The translations under genes and the position numbers were made by a program. DNA of 52,210 nt from Thiobacillus sp. (GTDB lineage Bacteria > Pseudomonadota > Gammaproteobacteria > Burkholderiales > Thiobacillaceae): positions 1 through 52,210 of the forward strand of contig JAIBFA010000109.1 in the NCBI GenBank assembly GCA_019459325.1, read 5' to 3'. Below are positions 16,130-25,269 of the stretch, in pieces. The notes beneath the pieces are model-generated. The model was not told the origin of the DNA. It saw only the letters and a list, made by a program, of their open reading frames with translations, and made no database searches. Within the stretch, counting starts at the first letter, position 1. Each line of letters starts with the position of its first letter.

Positions 16130-18524
16130 GACTGCCTCCGGAGCCGCGCCCGGCCTTTTTTGCATAGGCGCGCCGCAGCTCGGCCAGATGCTTGAGCCGC
16201 TGGGCCACGCGCTGGTCGAAGCTGCCTTCGGTATCGGCGGCGCCAGCCGGGATGCCGGTCAGCAGTTCGAGCGCGTCATCCACCGTTTCCACCGCGTAGA
16301 CATGGAATCGTCCTGCCGCTGCCGCCTCCACCACGTCGCGGCGCAGCATCAGGTGCGACACGTTGGATGCGGGAATCAGCACGCCCTGCTGACCGGTGAG
16401 TCCGCGCTGCTTGCAGATGTCGAAATAGCCTTCGATCTTCTCGTTCACCGCGCCGATCGCCTGCACCCGGCCAAACTGATCGACCGAGCCGGTCACTGCC
16501 AGCGACTGGCGGATCGGCGCATTCGCCAGCGAGGACAAGAGCGCGCACAACTCGGCCACCGAAGCGCTGTCGCCTTCCACCTGGCCGTAGGTCTGTTCGA
16601 ACACCAGGCTGGCTGCCAGCGAGAGCGGCTGTTCGGCGGCATAGCGCGACGCCAGGAAGGAGGACAGGATGAGTACGCCCTTGGAGTGGATCGCGCCGCC
16701 CAGCTTGACCTCGCGCTGGATGTCGATCAGCTCGCCCTCGCCGAGGCGGGTGTTGGCGGTGATGCGCGAAGGCTGGGCAAAGCTGAAGTCGCCGAGCTGG
16801 AACACCGACAGGCCGTTGACCTGCCCTACCCGCTCGCCCTCGGTGTCGATGTGCAGGATGCCGCGCAGGATCGCTTCGTGCGAGCGTTCGCGCAGGCGAT
16901 CGGAGCGTTTGATCTGCGCCCCGATCGCACGCTCGACGTCGGCGCATTCCACCACCTCGCGCTGATCCTGGCCTGCCCAGTAATCGGCCTCGCGTACCAG
17001 ATCGGCCAGGCTTTCCATATGGGTGGAGAGTTTCTCCGCATCCTCGGCACGGCGCGCGCTGTGTTCGATCACCCGCGCCACCGCACCGCGATCGAACGGC
17101 CGCAACGTGTCCCGGCGCGCCAGGGTGGCGATCAGCCGGGCGTAGAGCAGATCGTTGTCGGCACTGCGCACCACCTCGTCCTCGAAGTCGGCCGCCACCT
17201 TGAACAGCTCGCCGAACTCCGGGTCGTATTGCGCGAGCAGGTAATACAGCAGGCGGTTGCCGATCAGGATCACCTTGGCATCGAGCGGAATCGGCTCAGG
17301 TTCCAGCGACACCGTACTGACCAGGCTATACATCTGGCCGAGCGACTCGATGCGGATTTCATGGGTGGACAACGCGCGCTTGAGGCCCTCCCATGAAAAC
17401 GGCTGGGACAGCAGCTTGAAGGCATCCAGCAGCAGGTAGCCGCCGTTGGCCTGATGCAGCGCCCCCGGCTTGATCAGCAGGAAGTTGGTGACCAGCGCGC
17501 CGAGTTGGGACACGTGCTCGACCCGCCCCAGCAGGTTCTGGTAGGTGGGATGGTCCTCGTAGATCACCGGGGCGGCTTCGGCCGCTTCGCGCGCCACCAG
17601 CAGGTTGACGCGAAAGCGGCTGAAATTGGGCAGTTCGCTGGTGAGGGCGGCCAGGCCGGACATGGCTTCCTTGGGATGGCGGAACTCGTCCATGCTCTCG
17701 ATGACGTTCTGCTGCACCTCGTTGAGATAGCTGCACACCGCGGGGTAGTCCGCATAATTGCTGCGCAGGTCGTCGATCAGGTGGCCGACGGCGAACAGCA
17801 CCGCCTCTTCGTTGAGCTTGTGCACGCGCTCGATGCGTTCGCGCCGCCACAGATGGACTTGGCGGATGACCTTCTCCAGCTGTTCCTGCAGGCTGGCAAT
17901 CGCCTGCTCGACGCGCGTTTTCTCCTCGGGCGGCAACTTCTCATACTCGTCCGGGCTCATCACCTCGTCGCCCTTGGCCGGCGCAAACGAGAATCCGTTC
18001 GGCGTGCGCAGCAGGGTGATGCCCTGCTTGTTGGCCTCATCGCCCACCTCGACGAAGGCTTGGGTCTGGCGTTCGCCGTATTCCTCGTCGATCTGGCTCA
18101 GGCGACGCCGGTACTCCTCGCCCTCGAACACCGCCGGTATCGTCGCCTGCAACTCCGCCACCAGTTGCTGCATGTCGGCATGGAAGCGGGTGCCCATTCC
18201 GGCGGGCAGCTGAATCGCGCGCGGTTTGTGCGGCTGGCTGAAATTGTGGACGTAGCACCAGTCGGCCGGTTTGGCCTCTTTGCCCGCGCGCTGGTCGAGC
18301 AGCTGGCGGATCAGCGTGCGCTTGCCGCTGCCGGGGGGACCCATGACGTAAAGGTTGTAACCCGCATGGCGCATGCCGATGCCGAAATGCGCCGCGTCCA
18401 TGGCGCGCATCTGGCCGATGCCTTCGGTCAGATCGTCGAGCTCGGCGGTGGTCGTGAACGTGAAACGGTCGATATCGCAGGCGCGATACAGGCGATCGGG
18501 GGACAGCGGCAAAATTTGAGTCAT
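16110..18524 (-). CDS. Lon family ATP-dependent protease
   Basis: An 804-residue AAA-protease of the group lacking the classical Lon N-domain (AAA_32/Lon_C type). The Walker A motif GPPGSGKR spans residues 62-69. The proteolytic domain has Ser653 (EGDSASVAE) and Lys696 (AVNEKIEGYF), 43 residues apart as in E. coli Lon. A charged insertion around 180-250 probably forms a coiled coil, and there is no transmembrane segment. It probably degrades damaged or regulatory proteins. It overlaps the NAPRT gene by four bases upstream and the Usp-like gene by 20 bases downstream. Confidence 0.9.
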   Translation of the reverse strand: MTQILPLSPDRLYRACDIDRFTFTTTAELDDLTEGIGQMRAMDAAHFGIGMRHAGYNLYVMGPPGSGKRTLIRQLLDQRAGKEAKPADWCYVHNFSQPHKPRAIQLPAGMGTRFHADMQQLVAELQATIPAVFEGEEYRRRLSQIDEEYGERQTQAFVEVGDEANKQGITLLRTPNGFSFAPAKGDEVMSPDEYEKLPPEEKTRVEQAIASLQEQLEKVIRQVHLWRRERIERVHKLNEEAVLFAVGHLIDDLRSNYADYPAVCSYLNEVQQNVIESMDEFRHPKEAMSGLAALTSELPNFSRFRVNLLVAREAAEAAPVIYEDHPTYQNLLGRVEHVSQLGALVTNFLLIKPGALHQANGGYLLLDAFKLLSQPFSWEGLKRALSTHEIRIESLGQMYSLVSTVSLEPEPIPLDAKVILIGNRLLYYLLAQYDPEFGELFKVAADFEDEVVRSADNDLLYARLIATLARRDTLRPFDRGAVARVIEHSARRAEDAEKLSTHMESLADLVREADYWAGQDQREVVECADVERAIGAQIKRSDRLRERSHEAILRGILHIDTEGERVGQVNGLSVFQLGDFSFAQPSRITANTRLGEGELIDIQREVKLGGAIHSKGVLILSSFLASRYAAEQPLSLAASLVFEQTYGQVEGDSASVAELCALLSSLANAPIRQSLAVTGSVDQFGRVQAIGAVNEKIEGYFDICKQRGLTGQQGVLIPASNVSHLMLRRDVVEAAAAGRFHVYAVETVDDALELLTGIPAGAADTEGSFDQRVAQRLKHLAELRRAYAKKAGRGSGGSHVHDDA

Positions 18525-19879
18525 GTTTCCAGTCTAGTTGTTCCGGCAAGGGTGTTCTGGTCGATTTGCGCCGCGAGTTCATGCAGTGCGGGCGCAATCT
18601 CCACCTGATAGGTGAATTCCTCCAGGCGGCGCAGCGGCTCCGGCAATCGGGCCAGGCTCCGGGCTGCGTGGCGGCGCACCTCCGCCAGAGCGGGAGGCGG
18701 CGCCAGGCGGCAGCCGCCGCGCATCACCGGAATGAGCAGGGGCTCGCCCGGCTGCGGGTCGGTTTCCAGTGTCACCACATCCCCGCCCATGCGGTCGTCG
18801 GCGTCGTGGCGGCGGTACACCTGCTTGCGGCCGGGCCAGGTGGCCTTGCCTTCTGAGCGCTTGCGGCGCGCGCGGCCGGCATATTCCTGCAGCTTGTAGA
18901 CGCAATCGAGGTAAGGCAGATCGCTCGACGTATCCAGATGGGTGCCGACGCCGAAGCCGTCCACCGGCGCGCCGGCGGCCAGCATGTCGCGCAGCGCATA
19001 TTCGTCGAGGTCGCCGCTGGCGAAGATGATCACGTGATCGAGCCCGCCCGCATCGAGGATGGTCCGCACCCGGCGCGCGTGCTCGGCGAGGTCGCCGGAA
19101 TCGATACGCACCCCCTTGATGCGGATGCCGGCGCGCGTCAGCTTCGGCGCCAGCGCCACCACCTTGTGTGCCGCCGCCTCGGTGTCCCAGGTGTCGATCA
19201 GCAGCACCACGTTGTCGGGCTGCGCATGGGCGAAATGCTCGAAGGCCAGCGCCTCGTCGTCGTGCGCCTGGATGAAGGAATGCGCCATGGTGCCGTAAAG
19301 TGGGATGCCGAACTGCTGACCGGCCAGCACCGCCGAGGTGCCGGAAAAGCCAGCGATATAGCTCGCGCGCGCTGCCAGCAGGCCGGACTCCGCCCCGTGG
19401 GCGCGACGCAGCCCGAAATCCACCAGCAGCCTGTTCGGCGCCATCAACACCGAGCGTGCGGCCTTGGAGGCGATCAGGGTTTGCAGATGCAGCAGATTGA
19501 TCAGCCGCGTCTCCACCAGCTGCGCCTGCGCGATCGGTGCCGTCACGCGCAGGATCGGCTCGTTGGGAAAGAACACCGTGCCTTCGGGCATCGCATGCAC
19601 GTCGCCGGTGAAGCGCAGGCCTTCCAGCGAGGCGAGGAATGCCTTGCTGAAGCGCCGGGTCGACGCCAGCCATTCCAGTTCTTCCGGGGTGAAGTGCAGC
19701 TGTTCCAAAAACGCCAGCGATTGTTCGAGCCCCGCCGCCAGCAGAAAGCCGCGCCCCGGGCGCAGCCTGCGCACGAAGAACTCGAACACGGCGGTGTCTT
19801 CCATGCCGAGGTCGTGATAACCCTGCAGCATGGTGAGCTGGTACAGGTCGGTGAGCAGGACGCTGGTTGCAGGATTCAT
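18521..19879 (-). CDS. pncB: Nicotinate phosphoribosyltransferase
   Basis: A 452-residue enzyme that makes nicotinate mononucleotide from nicotinate and PRPP in NAD salvage. Family features are visible: LLTDLYQLTMLQGY at the N-terminus, FFVRRLRPGRGFLLAAGLEQ, DFGLRRAHG, GTMAHSFIQAHDDEALAF with the catalytic His, and IRIKGVRIDSGDLAEHARRVR and ASGDLDEYALRDM for phosphate binding. The frame extends further upstream, but the ATG of MNPATSVLL, which overlaps the pncA stop by four bases, fits the family. A PRPP synthetase gene lies about 0.9 kb away on the other strand. Confidence 0.92.
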   Translation of the reverse strand: MNPATSVLLTDLYQLTMLQGYHDLGMEDTAVFEFFVRRLRPGRGFLLAAGLEQSLAFLEQLHFTPEELEWLASTRRFSKAFLASLEGLRFTGDVHAMPEGTVFFPNEPILRVTAPIAQAQLVETRLINLLHLQTLIASKAARSVLMAPNRLLVDFGLRRAHGAESGLLAARASYIAGFSGTSAVLAGQQFGIPLYGTMAHSFIQAHDDEALAFEHFAHAQPDNVVLLIDTWDTEAAAHKVVALAPKLTRAGIRIKGVRIDSGDLAEHARRVRTILDAGGLDHVIIFASGDLDEYALRDMLAAGAPVDGFGVGTHLDTSSDLPYLDCVYKLQEYAGRARRKRSEGKATWPGRKQVYRRHDADDRMGGDVVTLETDPQPGEPLLIPVMRGGCRLAPPPALAEVRRHAARSLARLPEPLRRLEEFTYQVEIAPALHELAAQIDQNTLAGTTRLET

Positions 19880-20490
19880 GCAGACAGGCCATCCAGCGAG
19901 ATGCGCTGGGCACCCAGCCTGGCCATTTCCGCCTCGGCACGCTGCCCGTCTCCGGTCCGGACGTCCACTGCGCGGATCGCATCCGTGAGCAGCAGCACCT
20001 CGTAGCCGAGCCGCAGGGCATCGCGCACGCTGTTGAGCACGCAATAGTCGGTGGCCAGCCCACCTACAAACAGCCGGCGGACGCCGGCGGCGCGCAGGCG
20101 ACTATCCAGGTACGTCCCCTGAAAACCGGAATAGGCATCCCGTTCCGCCGCGGTCGCCTTGGAAATCACGGTGGCGGCTGGGGGCAGCGTAAGCGCCGCA
20201 GAAAATTCCGCACCGTGCGTGTCGGCGACACAGTGCGGCGGCCACGGCCCACCCTGCGCGCGAAAGGAGCAATGCCGCTCGGGATGCCAGTCGCGCGTGG
20301 CATAGACCGGCAGGCCCTGCGACATGAACACGTCGATATAGCGGTTGAGAATCGGGATGATCGCGTCGCCCTGTGGCACCGCCAGGCTGCCGCCGGGCAG
20401 GAAATCGTTCTGCACATCGACGATCAGCAACGCATCCCCCGGACAGGCTTGCCAGCGCGCCCGGTCCTGCGACTCCGTTTCGGCGTTCAT
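19876..20490 (-). CDS. pncA: Nicotinamidase
   Basis: A 204-residue hydrolase converting nicotinamide to nicotinate. The Asp-Lys-Cys triad is visible: Asp25 (LLIVDVQNDF), Lys111 (VISKAT) and Cys150 (GLATDYCVLNSV). The metal-binding segment RDWHPERHCSF is present around residues 66-76. The stop overlaps the ATG of nicotinate phosphoribosyltransferase, the next enzyme in the pathway, so the two salvage steps are translationally coupled. It is the first gene of the minus-strand stress operon. Confidence 0.93.
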   Translation of the reverse strand: MNAETESQDRARWQACPGDALLIVDVQNDFLPGGSLAVPQGDAIIPILNRYIDVFMSQGLPVYATRDWHPERHCSFRAQGGPWPPHCVADTHGAEFSAALTLPPAATVISKATAAERDAYSGFQGTYLDSRLRAAGVRRLFVGGLATDYCVLNSVRDALRLGYEVLLLTDAIRAVDVRTGDGQRAEAEMARLGAQRISLDGLSA

Positions 20491-20540
20491 GTGGGCGTCC
20501 TTCCGATTCCCGATACAGGCGAAGCGTTTAGCGCGGTGTT

Positions 20541-20711
20541 CTAATGGAGTTCTTCATCTTCATCATGATGGAAGACCAGGTTTGCCAGCTCAACCTTGAC
20601 CGGCTCGCCCAGCGGTTTCTCTGTTACATCCACCGCCTGAAACAGCCACTGTTCATCCTCCAGCCAGCAGTAGCCGAATTGCTCCCTGTAAAAACATTCC
20701 TTGGGTTCCAT
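20541..20711 (-). CDS. Small acidic protein of unknown function
   Basis: A 56-residue protein from MEPKECFYREQFGYCWLEDEQWLF, with a C-terminal His/Asp/Glu-rich tail (FHHDEDEELH) that might bind metal. Aromatic residues are frequent, and a VDVTEKPLGEPVKVELANLVF segment suggests a small beta structure. The frame is open 11 codons further, to an ATG at 20744; GAGA five bases before the shorter start favours it slightly. It lies 50 bp upstream of pncA and may be in the same operon. I do not recognise the family. Confidence 0.55.
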   Translation of the reverse strand: MEPKECFYREQFGYCWLEDEQWLFQAVDVTEKPLGEPVKVELANLVFHHDEDEELH

Positions 20712-20802
20712 GGTTCTCGCTTTTCCTCTTGGCTGATGCTTCATTCAAGTCTGGCATATTATTAAAACGATGCCAGCATCCTTAATCCGCTTGGAGACCC
20801 CG

Positions 20803-21789
20803 ATGCCTCGAGGTGAGCTTTGTCTGTTTGCGCTCAACGCCAGCCGACCCTACGGCGAGCGCGTGGCCGCAGCGCTGGGGCTGACGCTGGCCCGCCACGA
20901 GGAGCGCGAATTCGAGGATGGCGAGCACAAGGCGCGGCCGCTGGATAACGTGCGCGGCCGGGACGTGTACGTGATCCACTCGCTCTATGGCGAACCGGGG
21001 ATGAGCGCCAACGACAAGCTCATCCGCCTGCTGTTCTTCATTGGCGCGCTGAAGGATGCCTCAGCCGCCCGGGTCACGGCCGTTTGCCCCTACCTCGCCT
21101 ATTCCCGCAAGGACCGCCGCACCAAACCGCGCGATCCGGTGGGCAGCCGCTATGTCGCCCAGCTGTTCGAGGCATTGGGTACCGACCGGGTGCTGACGCT
21201 GGACGTGCATAACCTGGCTGCCTACCAGAATGCCTTCCGTATCCCGGCCGAGCATCTCGAAGCCCGCGGCCTGTTCGTCGCCTGGTTCGCGTCACGTCTG
21301 CGGGACGAAGCCGTCGTGGTGGTGTCGCCGGACGCGGGCGGCGTCAAACGGGCGGATGCCTTTCGCGATTCCCTCGCCCACGCACTCGGCCGGCCGGTTG
21401 CCTCGGCCTTCATGGAAAAACGCCGCAGCGAAGGCGTGGTGTCCGGCGAAGCGGTGGTCGGCGAGGTCCGCGGCAAGACCGCAATCATCATCGACGACCT
21501 CGTCAGCAGCGGCACCACCCTGGCACGCGCGGCCGCCGCCTGCAAAACGCTGGGGGCGAAACGGGTGTTTGCCGCAGCCAGCCACGGCGTGTTTGCCGGC
21601 GCAGCGGCCGAGGTCTTGGCCGATCCGGCGCTGGAGAAGCTGCTGGTCACCGACGCCATTCCGCCGTTCCGCCTGCCGTCGCAGATGCTGGGCCACCGGG
21701 TCGAGGTGCTGGAGTCGGCCCCCTTGTTTGCCGAGGCCATTCGCCGCCTGCACAGCGACGGTTCGCTGGTCGAGCTGCTGCAGGACTGA
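20803..21789 (+). CDS. prs: Ribose-phosphate pyrophosphokinase (PRPP synthetase) family
   Basis: A 328-residue enzyme predicted to make PRPP from ribose 5-phosphate and ATP. The features are [48 protein letters not shown] for the ATP loop, [17 protein letters not shown], and the PRPP loop [19 protein letters not shown]. The sequence differs from housekeeping Prs in spacing, so it is probably a second, specialised copy. An ATG 33 bases earlier is possible, but GGAG seven bases before this start supports the shorter form. It is transcribed divergently from the NAD salvage operon that consumes PRPP. Confidence 0.88.
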   Translation: MPRGELCLFALNASRPYGERVAAALGLTLARHEEREFEDGEHKARPLDNVRGRDVYVIHSLYGEPGMSANDKLIRLLFFIGALKDASAARVTAVCPYLAYSRKDRRTKPRDPVGSRYVAQLFEALGTDRVLTLDVHNLAAYQNAFRIPAEHLEARGLFVAWFASRLRDEAVVVVSPDAGGVKRADAFRDSLAHALGRPVASAFMEKRRSEGVVSGEAVVGEVRGKTAIIIDDLVSSGTTLARAAAACKTLGAKRVFAAASHGVFAGAAAEVLADPALEKLLVTDAIPPFRLPSQMLGHRVEVLESAPLFAEAIRRLHSDGSLVELLQD

Positions 21790-21792
21790 GCG

Positions 21793-22839
21793 TCAGCCTG
21801 CTGCCGCTTCGGCATGCCGCAGCGCCCATTCGAGATAGTCCTGGGCCGTTGCGCGCCATTTCCCTGGCGGATGCCGGCCGTCGTCGCGCAGGTGCCAGAG
21901 GGCGAGCTTGGCGCGCAGCACTGCCCGGCAACTCTGATAGAAGTGAATCAGCGCCTCAGGCGGGGCATCGCCGCTTGCGTCGCGATACGCGTCCAGCAGC
22001 CAGCGCCCCACCTGCGGCGCATGCAGACGTTCGCATTCCAGCGCCAGGTAGCCGAGTTCGTCGGCCGGATCGAGGATGCGGAATTCACGTTTGAACTCCA
22101 GGCAATCGATGACGACCGGTTCTGCCAGCAGGCAGACGTGTTCCGGACGCAGGTCGCCATGCCCCTCCACAATGCGGCCCTGCTGCACGCGGCGATCGAA
22201 CCATTCCGCATGGCTTTGCAGGAAATCCGACTGGAGGCGGGCGAGGCGCTCCAGCACACTCCGGGACAGGCCGAACTCCGGACTCGCCAGTTCATGAAGG
22301 TTGTCCTCGATCCGCCCGGTCAGGCCTTGCCGATAGGTCGGCGCTGTGATGGCTTCCGCAACCGCTGCAGTGTAGAAGCGGGCGAGCCGCCGGGCCAGGT
22401 GTACGATTTCAGCCTGGTCGACCGTTCCGTCGCGCAGCAGATGATCGAGCATGCGATCCGCCGGCAGCCGCCGCATCTGCACCAGCCAGTCCACCGTCTC
22501 CCCTGCCTCGCCCAGGCGCAGGCGCCCTGCCGCATCGCGTACCAGGGGCATCACCCCGAGGTAGACCTCGGCGGCCAGCCGGCGGTTGAGCCGTACCTCT
22601 TCCTCGCAGTCCAGACGCCGCGCCTCGGCCGTGCTGAAGTCGAGATAGTCGTAGCGCACCGGCTTTTTCAGCTTGTAGGCATGGGTGTCGGTGAGGAAGA
22701 CCCAGGACATGTGCGTCTCCACCGCGTCCACCCGTGCGGGCGCGTCGGGATAGGCGTCCGGCGCTCCGAGAAAGCCGAGCTTGGCCTCGAGGGAGATGGC
22801 CTGTCGGGTTGAGGCCGGGGAGGAAGGCTTATTGTCCAT
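21793..22839 (-). CDS. Aminoglycoside phosphotransferase-like kinase
   Basis: A 348-residue protein of the APH/choline-kinase-like fold. The N-terminal part has ETHMSWVFLTDTHAYKLKKPVRYDYLDFST, with Lys candidates for ATP binding. The catalytic loop is HGDLRPEHVCLL, followed by VVIDCLEFKREFRILDPADELGYL, where Asp replaces the usual DFG-type metal ligand position. The real substrate is unknown; resistance is not implied. A longer paralogue with an added P-loop kinase domain lies near 31 kb. It is convergent with the PRPP synthetase gene, four bases apart. Confidence 0.8.
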   Translation of the reverse strand: MDNKPSSPASTRQAISLEAKLGFLGAPDAYPDAPARVDAVETHMSWVFLTDTHAYKLKKPVRYDYLDFSTAEARRLDCEEEVRLNRRLAAEVYLGVMPLVRDAAGRLRLGEAGETVDWLVQMRRLPADRMLDHLLRDGTVDQAEIVHLARRLARFYTAAVAEAITAPTYRQGLTGRIEDNLHELASPEFGLSRSVLERLARLQSDFLQSHAEWFDRRVQQGRIVEGHGDLRPEHVCLLAEPVVIDCLEFKREFRILDPADELGYLALECERLHAPQVGRWLLDAYRDASGDAPPEALIHFYQSCRAVLRAKLALWHLRDDGRHPPGKWRATAQDYLEWALRHAEAAAG

Positions 22840-23005
22840 CGTTCAATAATAAGCAGTGAGCCGCAACCCTGTTCTGTTGATATCCATCACACCCCCGCCC
22901 GATCCATGGCGCCAGCCCGGAATGCTATCTGCTATACATTGAAGTAAGCAGTGAGATCTCAAGACTCGCCCTTCGCCTGTAAGGCATCCACAAGCAGGAA
23001 TAGCC

Positions 23006-23506
23006 ATGACCCGTAATTCCATCGATGTTGCCAGCCGCGTCAGCCCGCACTTGTCGGCCCTGCTCAACAGCCGGGTTCGCAATCCGGAGTGCGAACAACC
23101 TGTCACGCTCATCGCGGTGCGGCGCTTTCTCGCCGACCTGCTACCCGGCGATTTCAAGGAGGCCGAGCGATTGCATCACTTTGACATCAGCGAATCGCTT
23201 CTCGACGAACTGGACGCCTTCATCGAGGAGTTCGGAGGGGGCGCGCTTGCAATCGATTTCGTGCAGGCCAACGCCAGCGAAGCCCTCTCGCGCGCGATCG
23301 AGTCGGTGGTCAACGACGAGAACCGGGAAAATCCCCCCACGCTCGGGGTGGTCCGGGATGCGCTCCTTGCCGGGCTGGGCGCACGCATGGTGGGCGACGG
23401 CGTCCTCGAAGACGACGAGGACGACACGCTGTTGTCGGAGATCGAATCGCTGATCGAACAGTTTGGCGTCGACACGCTCGCCGAAGAATTCATACGGTAC
23501 GAATAA
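23006..23506 (+). CDS. Unknown acidic protein with an internal duplication
   Basis: A 166-residue protein made of two similar halves. The first runs from TLIAVRRFLADLLP to SLLDELDAFIEEFGGGALAIDFVQ and the second from TLGVVRDALLAGLG to TLLSEIESLIEQFGVDTLAEEFIRYE. Both are helical and acidic, each ending in the pattern LLxExxxxIExFGxxxLAxxFI. No signal peptide or membrane segment is present, and I know no family for it. AGGAA precedes the ATG. It is followed by a tiny membrane protein gene and the DJ-1-like gene on the same strand. Confidence 0.75.
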   Translation: MTRNSIDVASRVSPHLSALLNSRVRNPECEQPVTLIAVRRFLADLLPGDFKEAERLHHFDISESLLDELDAFIEEFGGGALAIDFVQANASEALSRAIESVVNDENRENPPTLGVVRDALLAGLGARMVGDGVLEDDEDDTLLSEIESLIEQFGVDTLAEEFIRYE

Positions 23507-23533
23507 CCATCCTCCACGGCACAAGGAATCAAC

Positions 23534-23695
23534 ATGTTGGGAAAGAGGCGGTCGAGGCGTGTACTGGCCATATTTCTGGTGGTGCTGGGCGGTGTGCTGA
23601 TGTATCTGGCGCCCGAAATATGGGCCGGGTTGGCGGTGCTTGCGCTGGGAGTGGTCATCGAGCTGGTGGGCATTACGCTAGAACGCAAGGCCTAG
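23534..23695 (+). CDS. 53-residue membrane protein
   Basis: It begins MLGKRRSRRVLAIFLVVLGGV and ends LEVKA-like in LVGITLERKA, with two hydrophobic segments (about residues 10-25 and 30-48) separated by LAPEIW. The basic N-terminus predicts a cytoplasmic start and a hairpin in the inner membrane. AAGGA lies eight bases before the ATG. The gene fits neatly between its neighbours on the same strand and may form one transcript with them. The function is unknown. Confidence 0.65.
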   Translation: MLGKRRSRRVLAIFLVVLGGVLMYLAPEIWAGLAVLALGVVIELVGITLERKA

Positions 23696-23745
23696 CCTGC
23701 CACTGAAATTGACGTTTCCCTCAACAGGAACCCCAGGAGTTTTTC

Positions 23746-24258
23746 ATGAAGGCATTGATCATCAGCGCAGACCACTTCGAGGATAGCGAGCTTTTGTTTC
23801 CGTACTACCGTCTGCGGGAGGAAGGCCTGCAGGTCGACATCGCCTCGATCGCCCGGGGGAAAATCAATGGCAAGCACGGCTACGAGATCGTCGTCGACAA
23901 GGCACTGCGGGATATCGACCCGAAGGCTTACGACCTGCTCGTCCTGCCTGGCGGCAAGGCCCCCGCGAAACTCCGCAAGGAACCGGCCGCTGTCGCGATC
24001 GCGCAGGATTTCATGCGCAGCAACAAGCCGGTTGCCGCCATCTGCCACGGCCCGCAGATACTGATCACGGCAGGCGTGCTGGAGGGACGGCGCGCTACCT
24101 GCTACCCCTCGGTTGCCGAGGAACTGCAGGAATCGGGGGCGCTCTACGAAGACAATGAGGTGGTGGTGGACGGCAAGCTGGTCACGTCAAGACAACCCTC
24201 CGACCTGCCCGCCTTCATGCGTGAAATTGTCCGCCTGCTGGAAAAGACTCCAGCGTGA
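23746..24258 (+). CDS. DJ-1/PfpI family protein
   Basis: A 170-residue protein of the PfpI subfamily (glutamine-amidotransferase-like fold). It starts MKALIISADHFEDSELLFPYYRL, with the Glu that contacts the nucleophile, and has LVLPGGKAPAKLR and the nucleophile elbow AICHGPQ with Cys100 and His101. Members act as glyoxalase/deglycase-like or stress peptidases; the exact activity is not settled by sequence. AGGAG precedes the start. The position among stress genes fits a protein- or carbonyl-stress role. Confidence 0.88.
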   Translation: MKALIISADHFEDSELLFPYYRLREEGLQVDIASIARGKINGKHGYEIVVDKALRDIDPKAYDLLVLPGGKAPAKLRKEPAAVAIAQDFMRSNKPVAAICHGPQILITAGVLEGRRATCYPSVAEELQESGALYEDNEVVVDGKLVTSRQPSDLPAFMREIVRLLEKTPA

Positions 24259-24338
24259 ACCATTCATCTTGCATCGCGCGTCCTAGTATGAATAGAAAGA
24301 AGTCTTTCTAAAAATGATCAGGGTGCCGGTGTGACAAC

Positions 24339-25235
24339 ATGAAAAAAAGTCGGCTTGCGATCATCGGTTTGGGGAAACTTGGACGCAAATGCGTTGAAGC
24401 CATCAGTGGCGACCCGACCACCGACGTGGCAGGGGTGGTGCGGCGTCCAGAAAGCCCTCCCGCATCGTGGTTGAAAGCCCCTGCAGTGACCCATGTCAGC
24501 GAACTGAATCAAGTGGATGCCGCGCTTGTCTGCGTACCGCTCGATGCGGTCATGGGGACTGTCAAAGGCTTGCTGCAAGCTCACATTCCCGTGGTCGAAT
24601 GCGCCCGTCTTCATGGCGAGTCTTTCCTCGAACACAAATCGGAAATCCATCGGGCCGCGCTTCATCACAAGTTACCTGCCATTGTCGGCGCGGGATGCGA
24701 TCCGGGCGCCCTCTCGGTGTTCCGCGGCCAGTTCGCGCTGCTGGCGCCCCGCGGCCATACGGAAACCAGCCTGCATACCGGGTCCAGCTTGCACCACACC
24801 CTGGCCGCGGCCAGCATCGAGGGGGTGAGGAAGGCGCTGGCGACTGAACGCGCGTCCGGGGAGGGCATCCTCCAGCGTTATGTCTATGTCGAGCTGGAGC
24901 CTTCGGCAGATGCGGACGCTGTGGAGAAGGCCATCGTCAATGACCCGCTATTTCTCGATGAAGAGACCTTGGTATTTGCGGTTCCCAGCATTGCCGCGCT
25001 GGAAGAAACCGACCGCGGCGTGATGCTGGAACGTCGGGCTGCGCCGGGCGAGACCAGCCATGCTTCCTTGCTGCTGGAAGCTCGCTACGATGAGGCGGGG
25101 CTGGCTGCGCGGATGATGCTTGCCGCCGCGCGTGCATTGCCGTATTTGCAGGCAGGCGCCTATTCCTTGCTCGACCTGCCGCCGGGTGCGCTGTGGGGAG
25201 AACAGCGTCCTGTCGCGGAAAAAGAGTGGATGTAA
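24339..25235 (+). CDS. Diaminopimelate dehydrogenase-like NAD(P)-dependent oxidoreductase
   Basis: A 298-residue protein with an N-terminal Rossmann fold (MKKSRLAIIGLGKLGRKCVEAI; GxGxxG). A C-terminal domain follows with AIVGAGCDPGALSVFRGQF and SLHTGSSLHHTLAAASIEGVRKAL, resembling meso-diaminopimelate dehydrogenase (Ddh) and related Gfo/Idh/MocA proteins. If it is Ddh it would give lysine/peptidoglycan precursors in one step from tetrahydrodipicolinate; a related amino-acid dehydrogenase activity is equally possible. Its neighbours are stress genes, not lysine genes. Confidence 0.7.
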   Translation: MKKSRLAIIGLGKLGRKCVEAISGDPTTDVAGVVRRPESPPASWLKAPAVTHVSELNQVDAALVCVPLDAVMGTVKGLLQAHIPVVECARLHGESFLEHKSEIHRAALHHKLPAIVGAGCDPGALSVFRGQFALLAPRGHTETSLHTGSSLHHTLAAASIEGVRKALATERASGEGILQRYVYVELEPSADADAVEKAIVNDPLFLDEETLVFAVPSIAALEETDRGVMLERRAAPGETSHASLLLEARYDEAGLAARMMLAAARALPYLQAGAYSLLDLPPGALWGEQRPVAEKEWM

Positions 25236-25269
25236 GCAGATTTTTTTGTCATCGCTGAAGGAGCGCACT

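Noticed and set aside
15978-17396. Long plus-strand frames opposite the Lon-like and NAPRT genes
   Set aside because: They are shadows of the minus-strand genes, which have clear catalytic motifs; the plus-strand products look like GC-rich translations without families.
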